Assembly (NCBI GenBank): GCA_947088345.1
Contig: CAMUGE010000012.1
Coordinates: 1 to 58,822 of the forward strand
DNA: 58,822 nt
DNA from: an uncultured Roseburia sp.
Lineage (GTDB): Bacteria; Bacillota; Clostridia; Lachnospirales; Lachnospiraceae
Direction of reading: 5' to 3'
Shown: one piece after another, positions 15,704 through 26,400 of the stretch
Numbering within the stretch: position 1 is the first letter of the stretch
Layout: every line of letters begins with the position of its first letter
Notes under the pieces: generated by a model
Databases searched by the model: none
The model's input: only the letters and a program-made list of their open reading frames with translations
Told to the model about the DNA's origin: nothing
Made by a program: the position numbers and the translations under genes

Positions 15704-18613
15704 ATGAGATTAGAAGAGCTGAAAGCTTATGAGATTTTAGAGGACAGGCAGTTAAAAGATTTAAATTCAAAGGGTATATTGCTGCGGCATAAAAAGAGCG
15801 GCGCCCGTATATCCGTAATCTCCAATGATGATGAGAATAAAGTATTTTATATCGGTTTTCGGACGCCTCCGAAAGATTCTACGGGCGTACCGCATATCAT
15901 TGAGCATTCGGTACTCTGCGGTTCCGATAAATACCCGGTAAAAGATCCGTTTGTTGAACTGGTCAAAGGTTCCCTGAATACGTTTCTAAATGCGATGACA
16001 TATCCGGATAAGACCATTTATCCGGTCGCAAGCTGCAATGAAAAAGATTTTCAAAACCTGATGGATGTATATATTGACGCCGTGCTCCATCCCAATATTT
16101 ACCGGCACAGGGAAATATTTGAGCAGGAAGGATGGCATTATGAATTAGAGCAGGAGGACGGGCCGGTAACAATCAACGGTGTTGTCTATAATGAGATGAA
16201 AGGGGCGTTTTCATCTCCGGATGATGTTTTGCAGAGGGAAATTTTAAATTCGCTCTTTCCCGACACGTCCTATGCAAATGAATCAGGAGGCGCGCCGGAC
16301 TGCATACCGGATTTGACATATGAGGAATTTCTGGCTTTTCATCGCCGGTATTATCATCCGAGTAATTCATATATCTATCTCTACGGAAATATGGATGTTG
16401 CAGAAAAATTAAAATGGATGGACGAGGCCTATTTGAGCGCATACGATGCAATCGAAAACGATTCCCAGATCCGAATGCAGGAGCCGTTTGACCATGCGTC
16501 CGAGGTCAGGAAAGCTTATCCTGTTGCGTCCGGGGAAGATACCAGTGCGCGCACATATCTTTCGTACAATCTTGCGGTTGGGACATCGCTTGACAAAAAA
16601 CTGTATCAGGCGTTTGATATTTTGGATTATGCGCTGTTAAATGCGCCTGGCGCACCGCTGAAAAAAGCCCTGATTGATGCGGGAATCGGAAAAGATATTA
16701 TTGGCGGATATAGCTGTGATACACTGCAGCCGATATTTTCGGTGATTGCCAAAAATGCGGACAGTGTTCAGAAAGATAAATTTCTTACGGTAGTGAGGGA
16801 AACGCTGCAGGAGCAGGTAAAGAACGGTCTGAATAAAAAGGCGCTCCTGGCCGGGATAAACAGTGCGGAGTTTCGCTACCGGGAAGCTGATTACGGTCAG
16901 TTTCCGAAAGGACTGCTCTATGGGATTCAGTGTCTCGACAGCTGGCTTTATGACGAAAAAGAGCCGTTTTTGCATTTGGAGGCGATTGAGACCTACCGTT
17001 TCTTAAAAGAGCAGGTGGAAACCGGTTATTTTGAGAATTTGATTCAAACGTATCTGCTTGACAATACGCATGCTTCTGTACTTGTGATTGAACCGGAGCG
17101 CGGCCTCAATGTAAAACGGGAGAAAGAGCTTTCGCAGCGGTTAAAAAAATACAAAGAAAGTCTCACCGCAGAACAGATCAGGCAGCTTTGCGCAGATACA
17201 AAGCATTTAAGGGAATATCAGGAGGAACCCTCAAAAAGGGAAGATCTTGAAAAAATACCGATGCTGCGACGGGAGGATATGAAAAAAGAGGCTGCTCCTC
17301 TGGTCAATGAAGAGAGGGACAGAAACGGGGTGAAAATCCTGTATCATGATATTTTTACGAGCGGAATAGATTATCTCACGCTGTTGTTTGATATCAGAGA
17401 TATTGCGCCCGAGGATTATCCGTATCTTGGAATATTAAAATCACTGCTCGGATTTATGGATACGAAATCATATTCATATGCAGATCTGGCAAATGAGATC
17501 AATATTCATACAGGCGGAATTTCTGTCTCGCTTGGCGTATATCCGAAAGATCAGGATATGGAAGTAAAATATGAAGTGCGCACAAAAGTTCTTGCGGAGA
17601 AACTGCCGGAGGCGATGCGTCTGGTTCGGGAGATTCTTCTCAGTACAAAGTATGCGGATGAAAAACGATTACAGGAGATTTTGGCGCAGCTTGTCTCACG
17701 TCTTAAGGTTTCCCTCAGTTCCGCTGGTCATTCTGCGGCATATATGCGCGCGATGTCCTATTTTTCCAGAATGTTCTACTACCTGGATGCAGTCAGCGGG
17801 ATAAGGCTCTATCACAGGGCCTCGGCTATTGAAAAAGAGTTTGAACAGAATAAGGAAGCGCTGGTACAAAAGTTGACGCAGCTTGCATCCAAAATTTTTA
17901 CGGCGGATCGGCTTATGGTAAGTATAACCTGTGAGAAAAAACATTTGGATGCAGTCGAGCAGGAAGTGGAGTCGCTTTGCAGTTTTCTGTATCCGGGAGA
18001 GAAAACGGCGGGGAATCTGCCAGAGATTCCTTTTGCCAGGAAAAACGAGGGATTTATGGATGCTTCACAGGTGCAGTATGTTGCGCGCACCGGCAATTTT
18101 ATTGCGCATGGCCATCCGTATACAGGGACGTTGAAGATATTGAAAGTAATACTCGGCTATGATTATCTCTGGAACAATGTACGCGTGAAAGGCGGCGCAT
18201 ATGGCTGCATGAACGGATATATGAGAAACGGGGACACCTATTTTGTCTCTTACCGCGACCCGAATCTTTCAAAGACAAATGAGGTATTTGACAGGATACC
18301 GGAATATGTAGGACGGTTTGATGCAGATGAGCGGGAGATGACAAAATATATTATCGGAACGGTAAGCGATCTGGATGCGCCTCTGACGCCGGCGACAAAA
18401 GGAATCCGCTCGTTAAGCGCTTATCTGTCCGGAATCACTTTTGCAGATCTGCAGAGAGAGAGAGACGAAGTAATCGGAGCGTCGCCGGAAAAAATACGCG
18501 CGTTAAAGCCGCTGCTCATCAGCGTACTGGAAGAAGAAAACATTTGTGTGATCGGAAATGAAGATACATTAAAGCGGGAAAAAGAAATGTTTATGGAATT
18601 AAAAGAATTATAA
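15704..18613 (+). CDS. M16C insulinase-type metallopeptidase (presequence-protease-like)
   Basis: A 969-residue zinc peptidase. The inverted zinc motif HxxEH is H64-I-I-E67-H68, in GVPHIIEHSVLCGSDKYPVKD. Four M16 modules in one chain and the length fit subfamily M16C (PreP/Cym1-like). These enzymes degrade short unfolded peptides inside a closed chamber. There is no signal peptide, so it is probably cytosolic. ATG 15704 is preceded by AGGCAAGG. It ends 14 bp before era, so the two are probably co-transcribed; the functional link is unknown. Confidence 0.92.
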   Translation: MRLEELKAYEILEDRQLKDLNSKGILLRHKKSGARISVISNDDENKVFYIGFRTPPKDSTGVPHIIEHSVLCGSDKYPVKDPFVELVKGSLNTFLNAMTYPDKTIYPVASCNEKDFQNLMDVYIDAVLHPNIYRHREIFEQEGWHYELEQEDGPVTINGVVYNEMKGAFSSPDDVLQREILNSLFPDTSYANESGGAPDCIPDLTYEEFLAFHRRYYHPSNSYIYLYGNMDVAEKLKWMDEAYLSAYDAIENDSQIRMQEPFDHASEVRKAYPVASGEDTSARTYLSYNLAVGTSLDKKLYQAFDILDYALLNAPGAPLKKALIDAGIGKDIIGGYSCDTLQPIFSVIAKNADSVQKDKFLTVVRETLQEQVKNGLNKKALLAGINSAEFRYREADYGQFPKGLLYGIQCLDSWLYDEKEPFLHLEAIETYRFLKEQVETGYFENLIQTYLLDNTHASVLVIEPERGLNVKREKELSQRLKKYKESLTAEQIRQLCADTKHLREYQEEPSKREDLEKIPMLRREDMKKEAAPLVNEERDRNGVKILYHDIFTSGIDYLTLLFDIRDIAPEDYPYLGILKSLLGFMDTKSYSYADLANEINIHTGGISVSLGVYPKDQDMEVKYEVRTKVLAEKLPEAMRLVREILLSTKYADEKRLQEILAQLVSRLKVSLSSAGHSAAYMRAMSYFSRMFYYLDAVSGIRLYHRASAIEKEFEQNKEALVQKLTQLASKIFTADRLMVSITCEKKHLDAVEQEVESLCSFLYPGEKTAGNLPEIPFARKNEGFMDASQVQYVARTGNFIAHGHPYTGTLKILKVILGYDYLWNNVRVKGGAYGCMNGYMRNGDTYFVSYRDPNLSKTNEVFDRIPEYVGRFDADEREMTKYIIGTVSDLDAPLTPATKGIRSLSAYLSGITFADLQRERDEVIGASPEKIRALKPLLISVLEEENICVIGNEDTLKREKEMFMELKEL

Positions 18614-18627
18614 AAGAGGTTATTAAA

Positions 18628-19536
18628 ATGAACGAGGCGATAAAATCGGGATTTGCAACAATTATCGGGAGGCCGAATGTCGGGAAATCCACATTGATGA
18701 ATCATTTGATCGGGCAGAAGATTGCGATCACATCCAAAAAACCGCAGACGACAAGAAACCGTATTCAGACCGTGTATACAGACTGCGCGCGCGGGCAGAT
18801 TGTGTTTTTGGATACGCCGGGGATTCACAAGGCGAAAAATAAACTTGGCGAGTATATGGTAAATGTAGCGGAACACACGTTGTCGGAGGTCGATGTGATT
18901 CTCTGGCTGGTGGAGCCGTCGAACTTTATCGGAGCCGGGGAAAAGCATATTGTTGAGAAGCTTCAGAAAATCAGTACGCCTGTGATTTTAATTATTAATA
19001 AAGTTGATACGGTAGAGCGCGACAAGATTCTGGAATTTATAGATACTTACCGCAAAATTTATGATTTTGCAGAGATAATTCCGGCCTCCGCACTGCACGG
19101 GGAGAATCTTGACGCGGTACTGGATATGATTTTTAAATACCTGCCATACGGTCCGATGTTTTATGACGAGGACACCGTAACAGATCAGCCGCAGCGCGCA
19201 ATCGCCGCGGAAATTATCCGGGAGAAAGCGCTGCATGCGCTTGACGATGAGGTACCGCATGGAATTGCGGTTAATATAGAACGGATGAAAGAGCGAAAAG
19301 ACGCTTCGATCACAGATATTGAAGCTACGATTATCTGCGAGAGAGATTCGCATAAGGGGATTGTGATTGGAAAAGGGGGCGCAATGCTGAAAAAGATTGG
19401 CTCTAACGCCCGCTACGAGATGGAGCAGCTGCTTGAAACGAAAGTAAACTTAAAGCTCTGGGTGAAAGTCAGAAAAGACTGGAGAGACAGTGATTCCATG
19501 ATGAAAAATTTTGGTTATGATAAAAGAAATATTTGA
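18628..19536 (+). CDS. era: GTPase Era
   Basis: Ribosome-assembly GTPase that binds the 3' end of 16S rRNA. The 302 residues have G1 GRPNVGKS (about 14-21), G3 DTPG, G4 NKVD and a C-terminal KH domain with GIVIGKGGAMLKKIG. AGAGG lies about nine bases before ATG 18628. Era is followed by yqzL and recO, the conserved order in Firmicutes. Confidence 0.97.
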   Translation: MNEAIKSGFATIIGRPNVGKSTLMNHLIGQKIAITSKKPQTTRNRIQTVYTDCARGQIVFLDTPGIHKAKNKLGEYMVNVAEHTLSEVDVILWLVEPSNFIGAGEKHIVEKLQKISTPVILIINKVDTVERDKILEFIDTYRKIYDFAEIIPASALHGENLDAVLDMIFKYLPYGPMFYDEDTVTDQPQRAIAAEIIREKALHALDDEVPHGIAVNIERMKERKDASITDIEATIICERDSHKGIVIGKGGAMLKKIGSNARYEMEQLLETKVNLKLWVKVRKDWRDSDSMMKNFGYDKRNI

Positions 19537-19663
19537 GTTATTGCTGAATTGTATGCTTTATGTATTGGATGAGACTCCCAGATTTTTTCCAGTATAAAAA
19601 AATGTTACCGGCGCATCCTAACTGTAAACAACTTGGAGGTTTTTTGACAGGGAGGGTGCATAT

Positions 19664-19819
19664 ATGGAGGAAGCCTGGGAGGAATTTGAAGTTTCAGGAA
19701 GAGTAACAGATTATCTGCATTTTTGTGCAGTCAGGAAAGAGCAGGAAGATAAGCCCGATGGGACAGAATGTAGAAATGACGGCAATTGTTTTAAATGTAA
19801 TGCCAGTTGGCGAGAATGA
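19664..19819 (+). CDS. yqzL: YqzL-like small protein
   Basis: A 51-residue ORF with GGGAGGG seven bases before its ATG. The N-terminal pattern EEAWEEFEVSGRVTDYLHF matches the YqzL type: a tryptophan and phenylalanine, then a (T/S)G-x-(I/V)-x-x-YL segment. Its position between era and recO is the same as in Bacillus. The function is unknown. The last 62 bases overlap recO in another frame. The C-terminal part has four cysteines (of DGTECRNDGNCFKCNA type), which short Bacillus homologues lack and which might bind metal, although this part lies largely within the recO overlap. Confidence 0.75.
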   Translation: MEEAWEEFEVSGRVTDYLHFCAVRKEQEDKPDGTECRNDGNCFKCNASWRE

Positions 19820-20546
19820 CAAAAGAATTACATTACTTACGAGAGAGCAGGGGAAAGTTACAGCGTTTGCGAAAGGGGCCAGGCGTCCGAACAGTCCTCT
19901 TTTAGCTGCGACAAATCCCTTTTCTTTCGGAGTATTTGAGATGTACGAAGGAAGATCTTCCTATACGGTGGTCAAAGCTTCCGTTTCTAACTATTTTCGA
20001 GAACTCTCAGCCGATTATCTGGCGGCATGTTATGGTTTTTATTTTCTTGAGACAGCCGATTATTACTGTCAGGAAAATAATGACGAACGCGAAATGTTAA
20101 GGCTTTTGTATCAATCTCTTCGCGCTTTGGCAAAAGAGTCGCTGGATAACAGGCTTGTGCGCGTTTGCTTTGAATTAAAGGCGATGGCCGTCAACGGGGA
20201 GGCGCCGAATGTGTTTGCCTGCGTCAAATGCGGAAAAAAAGACGCGCTTTATGCGTTTTCGGCAAGGCGCGGGGGAATGCTCTGTGTCGAATGCGTAAAA
20301 GAAGAGCCGGACGCAGGAAAAAATCTGGAAGATTCCGTGGTCTATACGATGCAGTACATAATTTCCGCAGCAATTGAAAAACTATATACGTTTGCAGTAA
20401 GTCCATCTGTTTTGACGACGCTTAAGAAAATTTTAAGAGAATACCGCATGATTTATCATCCGCATCCGTTTCAATCGTTAAAGATACTGGAGGAGATGGA
20501 ACGTGAGAGTGAGAAAGCGGCCCGGGACTGTCAGTCCGGAACATAA
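19758..20546 (+). CDS. recO: DNA repair protein RecO
   Basis: Mediator that loads RecA onto SSB-coated DNA with RecR. The 262 residues have an N-terminal OB fold (TAIVLNVMPVGENDKRITLL), the KGARRPNS motif and a zinc site made of CVKCGKK and a later CVEC pair. ATG 19758 has AGGAAG ten bases upstream; the frame extends back to 19725 without family support. The gene overlaps yqzL. Confidence 0.93.
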   Translation: MGQNVEMTAIVLNVMPVGENDKRITLLTREQGKVTAFAKGARRPNSPLLAATNPFSFGVFEMYEGRSSYTVVKASVSNYFRELSADYLAACYGFYFLETADYYCQENNDEREMLRLLYQSLRALAKESLDNRLVRVCFELKAMAVNGEAPNVFACVKCGKKDALYAFSARRGGMLCVECVKEEPDAGKNLEDSVVYTMQYIISAAIEKLYTFAVSPSVLTTLKKILREYRMIYHPHPFQSLKILEEMERESEKAARDCQSGT

Positions 20547-20575
20547 ATTCGCAGGAGGAACATGCGATTGTCTGC

Positions 20576-20604
20576 TTTACATCAGGGACCTAAAATAGTA
20601 TAAT
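20576..20604 (+). promoter_or_regulatory. Promoter for the lipoprotein gene
   Basis: TTTACA (20576-20581), exactly 17 bp, TATAAT (20599-20604), 36 bp before the start codon. Confidence 0.75.
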
Positions 20605-20639
20605 AGCAAAGGCTGATTTAGATCAAGGGGGGAATAGCT

Positions 20640-21257
20640 ATGAAGAGAAGACTTAGTATTGCAATCTGTATTTTATTCATTATGGGAATTTTTTCCGGGT
20701 GCGGCGCCAAGCTTTCGGGCGACGAGAGCGTTATCTATGTGGATAAGAAAGGCGCGATTACAACGCTGGATGTTGATGTATTTGACCAGGGGTATTACTC
20801 AGAAGAGGAATTTAAAAAAGATATGGAAGACTTTGTCTCGTCCTACAATGAAGAACACGGAAAAAATGCGGTGAAAGTTGAAGATTTTTCAGTCGAAGAC
20901 CAAAAAGTCAGACTTCAGATGAAATATCAGACTGCTGAGGATTATCGCAACACGATAGGGATTGAGATGTATCAGGGAAAAGTTGTCAACGCACTGGCGG
21001 AAGGATATGGTTTTGATGTCGATTTCTCGGCAGTAGAAGACGGAAAAGTAACAGGAAGCGCCCAGAAAACGGACTTTTACGGCGAAGGAGATCTGAAAAC
21101 CGTGATTATAAAAGCAAACACGAATGTGAAAGTGGAGGGAGAAATCTGTTATGTCTCCTCCGATCATGTGGAGGTGACAGGCGCAGACAGCGTAACGATC
21201 GGCGCAGACAGCGATTCCTTGGAGACAGAGATCTATACTTATATTGTATATAAATGA
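20640..21257 (+). CDS. Conserved lipoprotein, unknown function
   Basis: A 205-residue protein with a lipoprotein signal (MKRRLSIAICILFIMG) and a lipobox FSGC, with lipidated Cys near residue 21. The mature part is acidic and beta-rich, including a region with VTGADSVTIGADSD. I recognise no enzymatic motif. The gene has its own strong promoter and a GGGGGGAA ribosome site. glyS follows 72 bp later and may be read from the same promoter. Similar small lipoproteins occur in Lachnospiraceae, but I cannot name a family. Confidence 0.75.
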   Translation: MKRRLSIAICILFIMGIFSGCGAKLSGDESVIYVDKKGAITTLDVDVFDQGYYSEEEFKKDMEDFVSSYNEEHGKNAVKVEDFSVEDQKVRLQMKYQTAEDYRNTIGIEMYQGKVVNALAEGYGFDVDFSAVEDGKVTGSAQKTDFYGEGDLKTVIIKANTNVKVEGEICYVSSDHVEVTGADSVTIGADSDSLETEIYTYIVYK

Positions 21258-21329
21258 TGTAAGACGCAGCGGCAGATTTCATTGGCCGTGATCTATATTA
21301 CGAATCTTTAGAAAGGCGAGGAAAAAGAA

Positions 21330-22727
21330 ATGGAAAAATCAATGGATAAGATTGTGGCATTGGCAAAGTCGAGAGGATTTATCTATCCGGGTTCCGAAAT
21401 TTACGGCGGACTGGCAAATACATGGGATTACGGAAATCTTGGCGTGGAGCTTAAAAATAATGTAAAGAGGGCATGGTGGCAGAAGTTTATCCAGGAGAAT
21501 CCTTATAATGTCGGCGTAGATTGCGCGATTTTAATGAATCCGCAGACCTGGGTTGCCTCGGGGCATCTCGGCGGATTTTCAGATCCTCTGATGGACTGTA
21601 AGGAATGTCACGAGCGTTTTCGGGCGGATAAAATCATCGAGGATTTTGCCGCGGAACATGATATTGTACTGCAGGGATCGGCGGACGCGATGAGCCAGGA
21701 GGAGATGGTCAGATTTATCGATGATCACAATGTGCCATGTCCGACCTGCGGAAAACATAATTTTACCGATATCAGGCAGTTTAATCTGATGTTTAAGACG
21801 TTTCAGGGCGTGACGGAGGATGCGAAAAATACGGTTTACCTTCGGCCGGAGACGGCGCAGGGTATCTTTGTAAACTTTAAAAATGTTCAGCGCACTTCAC
21901 GTAAAAAAATTCCGTTTGGCATAGGACAGATCGGAAAATCTTTTCGAAATGAAATTACGCCTGGTAACTTTACATTCCGCACGCGTGAGTTTGAGCAGAT
22001 GGAGCTTGAATTTTTCTGTGAGCCTGGAACAGATCTTGAGTGGTTCCAGTATTGGAGAGGATTCTGCCGTGACTGGCTGCTTTCTCTTGGGATGAAAGAG
22101 GAGGAAATGCGTCTTCGCGACCATTCGCCGGAGGAACTTAGCTTTTACAGCAAAGGAACGACCGATATTGAATTTTTATTCCCGTTTGGCTGGGGGGAAC
22201 TGTGGGGGATTGCAGACCGTACCGATTATGATCTTTCGCAGCATCAGAATACTTCAAAAGAGGATCTTACATATTTCGATGATGAAAAAAATGAGCGCTA
22301 TATTCCGTATGTCATCGAGCCTTCGCTTGGAGCTGACCGCGTTGTATTGGCATTTCTCTGCGCCGCTTATGACGAGGAAAATATTGGAACAGAAGAAAAG
22401 CCGGATATGCGGACCGTGCTGCATTTTCACCCGGCGCTCGCCCCGGTAAAGATCGGCGTGCTTCCGCTCTCCAAAAAGCTTGCTGATGGGGCGGAGAAAA
22501 TATTTACGCGCCTCTCCAAAAAATATAACTGCGAGTATGACGACAGGGGAAACATAGGAAAGCGGTACAGAAGGCAGGATGAGATCGGAACGCCGTTTTG
22601 TGTTACCTACGACTTCGAGTCAGAGACAGACGGCGCGGTGACAGTGCGCGACCGTGATACGATGGAGCAGGAGCGCATTCAGATCAATGAACTGGAAGCA
22701 TATTTTGCAAATAAGATGGAATTTTAG
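21330..22727 (+). CDS. glyS: Glycyl-tRNA synthetase (alpha2 type)
   Basis: Class II synthetase of the single-chain homodimeric type (465 residues), not the GlyQ/GlyS tetramer. Visible are the N-terminal [20 protein letters not shown], motif 2 ([20 protein letters not shown]), motif 3 with [10 protein letters not shown] and an anticodon-binding C-terminal domain. Two CxxC pairs (DCKECH and CPTCGKH) probably bind zinc. I see no T-box leader in the 72 bp upstream. A hairpin at 22755-22776 follows the stop. Confidence 0.96.
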   Translation: MEKSMDKIVALAKSRGFIYPGSEIYGGLANTWDYGNLGVELKNNVKRAWWQKFIQENPYNVGVDCAILMNPQTWVASGHLGGFSDPLMDCKECHERFRADKIIEDFAAEHDIVLQGSADAMSQEEMVRFIDDHNVPCPTCGKHNFTDIRQFNLMFKTFQGVTEDAKNTVYLRPETAQGIFVNFKNVQRTSRKKIPFGIGQIGKSFRNEITPGNFTFRTREFEQMELEFFCEPGTDLEWFQYWRGFCRDWLLSLGMKEEEMRLRDHSPEELSFYSKGTTDIEFLFPFGWGELWGIADRTDYDLSQHQNTSKEDLTYFDDEKNERYIPYVIEPSLGADRVVLAFLCAAYDEENIGTEEKPDMRTVLHFHPALAPVKIGVLPLSKKLADGAEKIFTRLSKKYNCEYDDRGNIGKRYRRQDEIGTPFCVTYDFESETDGAVTVRDRDTMEQERIQINELEAYFANKMEF

Positions 22728-22754
22728 GCACATTGTGAAAATAGCGGCAAGAAG

Positions 22755-22780
22755 CGCCGGTGGGAGACCACCGGCGTTTG
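22755..22780 (+). terminator. Probable terminator after glyS
   Basis: CGCCGGTGG (22755-22763) and CCACCGGCG (22768-22776) pair perfectly over a GAGA tetraloop. The tail is only TTT, so termination may be partial. Confidence 0.6.
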
Positions 22781-22805
22781 TGTGTGAATAAGGGAGCGAA
22801 AGTCT

Positions 22806-23387
22806 ATGGATTTGGGGTATCTGGAATATTATCTGATTGCTGTTAATCTGACAGGTTTTTTATTTTTTTTATTGAATCACCGGCTGCGCGCTCATAAGGC
22901 CGGCAGGCGCGGAGAGTCCGTTTCTATGATAACGGCCCTGCTGGGCGGCACATTGGGGATATTGGCCGCCATTTTGCTGTTTGACAGAAAAGCGGAGAAG
23001 GACAATATGATGCAGCGCGTCTTTGTGCTCTGTGTTTTTGTGATTCAGACCGTAGCAGTTTTGTTTATCAAAGGATTTCATCGGGACGATATTAATTTTG
23101 CATTTTGGAAACTTTTTTACGAAAATAAAATATTGTCCGTTTATCTTGTGTCAGTGAATCTGATTACGCTTTTTGCATTTGGAATTGATAAATTTCTTGC
23201 AGTCAGGCGCCGCCGCAGAATACGTATCGTCACACTGCTCGGACTTTCCTTTCTTGGCGGATCAATAGGCGGCCTTGTCGGAATGTACGCGTTTCGTCAC
23301 AAGACAAAAAAAGATTATTTCGCGTTTGGCATTCCGTTGATACTGATGATGCAGATGGCGTTAATTTTTTATGTAATCAATTTATAA
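22806..23387 (+). CDS. DUF1294 membrane protein with an internal duplication
   Basis: A 193-residue membrane protein with about five to six hydrophobic segments. The C-terminal half (about 108-185) is a good DUF1294 domain: YLVSVNLITLFAFGIDKFLA, then basic residues, LLGLSFLGGSIGGLVGMYAF and RHKTKKDYF. The N-terminal half repeats the pattern in weaker form: YLIAVNLTGFLFFLL, ALLGGTLGILAAILLF and DRKAEKDN. DUF1294 proteins are usually single units of about 90 residues, so this looks like a tandem duplication or fusion. The function of the family is unknown. The gene stands between the glyS hairpin and an addB promoter. Confidence 0.8.
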   Translation: MDLGYLEYYLIAVNLTGFLFFLLNHRLRAHKAGRRGESVSMITALLGGTLGILAAILLFDRKAEKDNMMQRVFVLCVFVIQTVAVLFIKGFHRDDINFAFWKLFYENKILSVYLVSVNLITLFAFGIDKFLAVRRRRRIRIVTLLGLSFLGGSIGGLVGMYAFRHKTKKDYFAFGIPLILMMQMALIFYVINL

Positions 23388-23400
23388 TGTTTCGGAACGG

Positions 23401-23429
23401 TTGTAATCCGCAAAATTGTCTGTTAAAAT
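23401..23429 (+). promoter_or_regulatory. Probable addBA promoter
   Basis: TTGTAA (23401-23406), 17 bp, TAAAAT (23424-23429), with TGT directly before the -10 (extended -10). addB starts at 23466. Confidence 0.6.
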
Positions 23430-23465
23430 AGATATATCCTATATTTTGTAGAACAGGAGAGCGTC

Positions 23466-26400
23466 ATGTCGTTGCAATTTGTATTCGGAAATTCGGGAAG
23501 CGGAAAATCAGGAAAATTATATGAATCCATTCTGCGCCGTGCGGGCGAACATCCCGATCAGAATTTTATTATACTCGTGCCGGAGCAGTTTACCATGCAG
23601 ACACAGCGGGAACTGGTAGAGAGGCAGAAAAACCATGCCATTATGAATGTGGACGTATTAAGTTTTGCGCGACTGGCCTACCGCGTTTTTGATGAACTCG
23701 GAAAACAGGAGCTTGTTGTATTGGAGGAGACAGGCAAGAATCTGGTGCTGCGAAAAGTTGCGGAGCAGAAAAAGAACGAACTTACCGTACTGCGCGGCAG
23801 TTTAAATAAAATGGGGTATATCAGCGAGATAAAGTCTTTGATTTCCGAACTGACTCAATATAATATTTCGCCGGATTTACTGAATGACTTTTTAAAGGAG
23901 AATGCTGTCGGAGAAGCGCTTTTGCTGAAAATGCAGGATATTCTTGTGATATACCGGGGATTTCGCGAATATCTGCAGGGGAACTATATTACATCGGAGG
24001 AAGTACTCTCGCTTCTCGCCGATGTGGCTGCAGAGTCGGCGCTCATCAGAGACAGCGTGATTGTATGCGATGAATTTACCGGCTTTACACCGATTCAAAA
24101 CCGTCTGCTGCAAAAGCTGTTCCTTCTTGCAAAAGAAGTAATCGTCTCGGTGACAATCGATGTGAGAGAGGATTTTTACCGGAGCAGAGGAATCCATGAA
24201 CTGTTTGCGCTGAGTAAAAAAACAGTACGTACTTTGATGAAGATGGCGCGGGAAGTATTGGTGGAAGTCAAAGATCCGGTTATTTTAAAACCATCCGGCG
24301 AACAGCGATTTGCGGGAGCGCCGGAACTTTTCTTTATGGAGCAGAATCTTTTTCGCGTCACAAAACGTGCCTGGGAGGAAGAAACAAAACAGATCAGATT
24401 GTATGCGGCAAAAAATCCAAGGGTGGAACTGACATTTGCGGCGAAAGAGATCACGCGTCTGATTCAGCAAAACGGTTATCTCTACCGCGATATTGCAGTG
24501 GTGACCGGGGATGTGCCGCAGTACGCAAATTATGTGCCGGAAATTTTCGGGCAGTACAAGATCCCCTATTTCATCGATCAGACAAGAAGTATTTTATTTC
24601 ATCCGTTTATCGAGTTGATACGGGCTGCGCTCGAGGTGATTGAGTATGATTTTTCGTATGAAAGCGTCTTTCGGTTTCTGCGCTGCGGGATGGCGTCGAT
24701 TTTTGTCTCGGAGGAGACGGGGGAAACGATTATAGATGAAGACGATATTGACCGTCTCGAAAATTATGTGCTTGCAAAGGGCATCCGGGGCAGGAAGCGC
24801 TGGAGCCGTATTTTTACGCCAATAGCAAAGGACGCGGACACGGAAGAAATGCTGTGTCTGAACCGAATACGCAAAGCGGTTGTCCTGACATTTGAACCGC
24901 TTGTGGAAGCTTTTCTTCCTTCCGGAAAAGGAGAACGAAAGACTGTCGCGGAACAGACTTACGCACTGTACCGGTTTTTGTGTTCTCTTCATGCGCAGCA
25001 AAATCTGAAAAAAAAGGAACTGTCATTTGAGGCGGATGGAAATCCGGCAAAAGCAAAAGAATATGCGCAGATTTACCGCATTGTCATGGATCTTTTGGAT
25101 AAAATTACAAGCCTGCTTGGCGATGAAATAATCCCGGTCCGCGAATTTGGCGATATTTTGGACGCCGGATTGGAAGCGGCAAAAGTTGGGATTATTCCGC
25201 CGGGCAATGATCGGGTTACGATTGGAGATATTGAGCGCACAAGATTAAATCATATCAAAATACTTTTTTTTGTCGGCGTTAACGACGGAATTGTCCCCAA
25301 ATCCGGGGGCGCGGGAGGGATTATCTCCCAGTTTGAACGTGAAAAAATCAAAGAGCAGCAGCTTGAACTTGCGCCGGGGGCGCGGGAAAAGGTATTTATT
25401 CAGAAATTTTATCTCTATCTGAACCTGACGAAGCCCTCGGACGCGCTTTATGTGACTTATGCAAAGACAGATGCAGACGGAAAGGCGCTCAGGCCGTCTT
25501 ATCTGATCTCCGCGCTGATAAAATTGTTTCCCAAATTGTGCGTCGCACAGCTTGCAAAGGAGGAACAGGCGGGCGATATTCTGACGCCGGAAAATGCGCT
25601 GCAGTTTTTTATCGAGGGGCTGCAGAAGAAAGAATTTACCGGCGCGTGGGCCGCGCTGGCTGGCTGGTATTTTTCTTCGGAAGAATATGCGGCAAAGGCG
25701 GGATGGCTGATAGATGCTGCATGCACGGTTTATAAAGGAGAGCCGATCGGGCGTGCCGTGACAAGGGCGCTTTACGGCACGGTTTTAGAAAACAGCGTGA
25801 CGCGCCTGGAACGATTTGCGGCGTGCGCGTTTTCCCACTACCTTGCCTATGGGCTTTTGCTAAAAGAACGTCAGCTTCTGTCATTTGCAAGTGTTGATAT
25901 GGGAAATATCTATCACGATGTGCTGGAGCGTTTTGCAAACCGTATACAGGAATCAGAATATACATGGTTTGATCTGCCTAAAGAGCTGCAGGAGCGCTGG
26001 GTTGAGGAATGTATGGAGGAATCTGTACTCTCGGAAGAAAATACGGGAGCATTCGAGGAGGCGAGAAACCGGTATCTGCTGGGGCGCATGAAAGAAACGT
26101 TAAAGCAGACGGTTTGGGCGTTGATTGCGCAGATACAAAAAGGTAAATTTGTTCCGCGTAATTTTGAGATTGCGTTTTCCAGAGAAAACAAGCTCTCGGC
26201 GATTCATTTTAATCTGAGCGAGGAGGAAAAGATGCATCTGCGCGGCAGAATCGACCGGATTGATACTTATGAGACAGACGATGCGGTCTATGTCAAGATC
26301 ATCGACTATAAATCAGGCAGTACTTCGTTTTCCCTGTTAAACCTTTATTACGGCCTGCAGCTGCAGCTTGTGGTTTACCTGAACGCAGCGATCGAACTGG

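Noticed and set aside
21258-21329. T-box riboswitch before glyS (also considered for hisS)
   Set aside because: The leaders are too short and show no specifier loop, T-box sequence or terminator/antiterminator pair.
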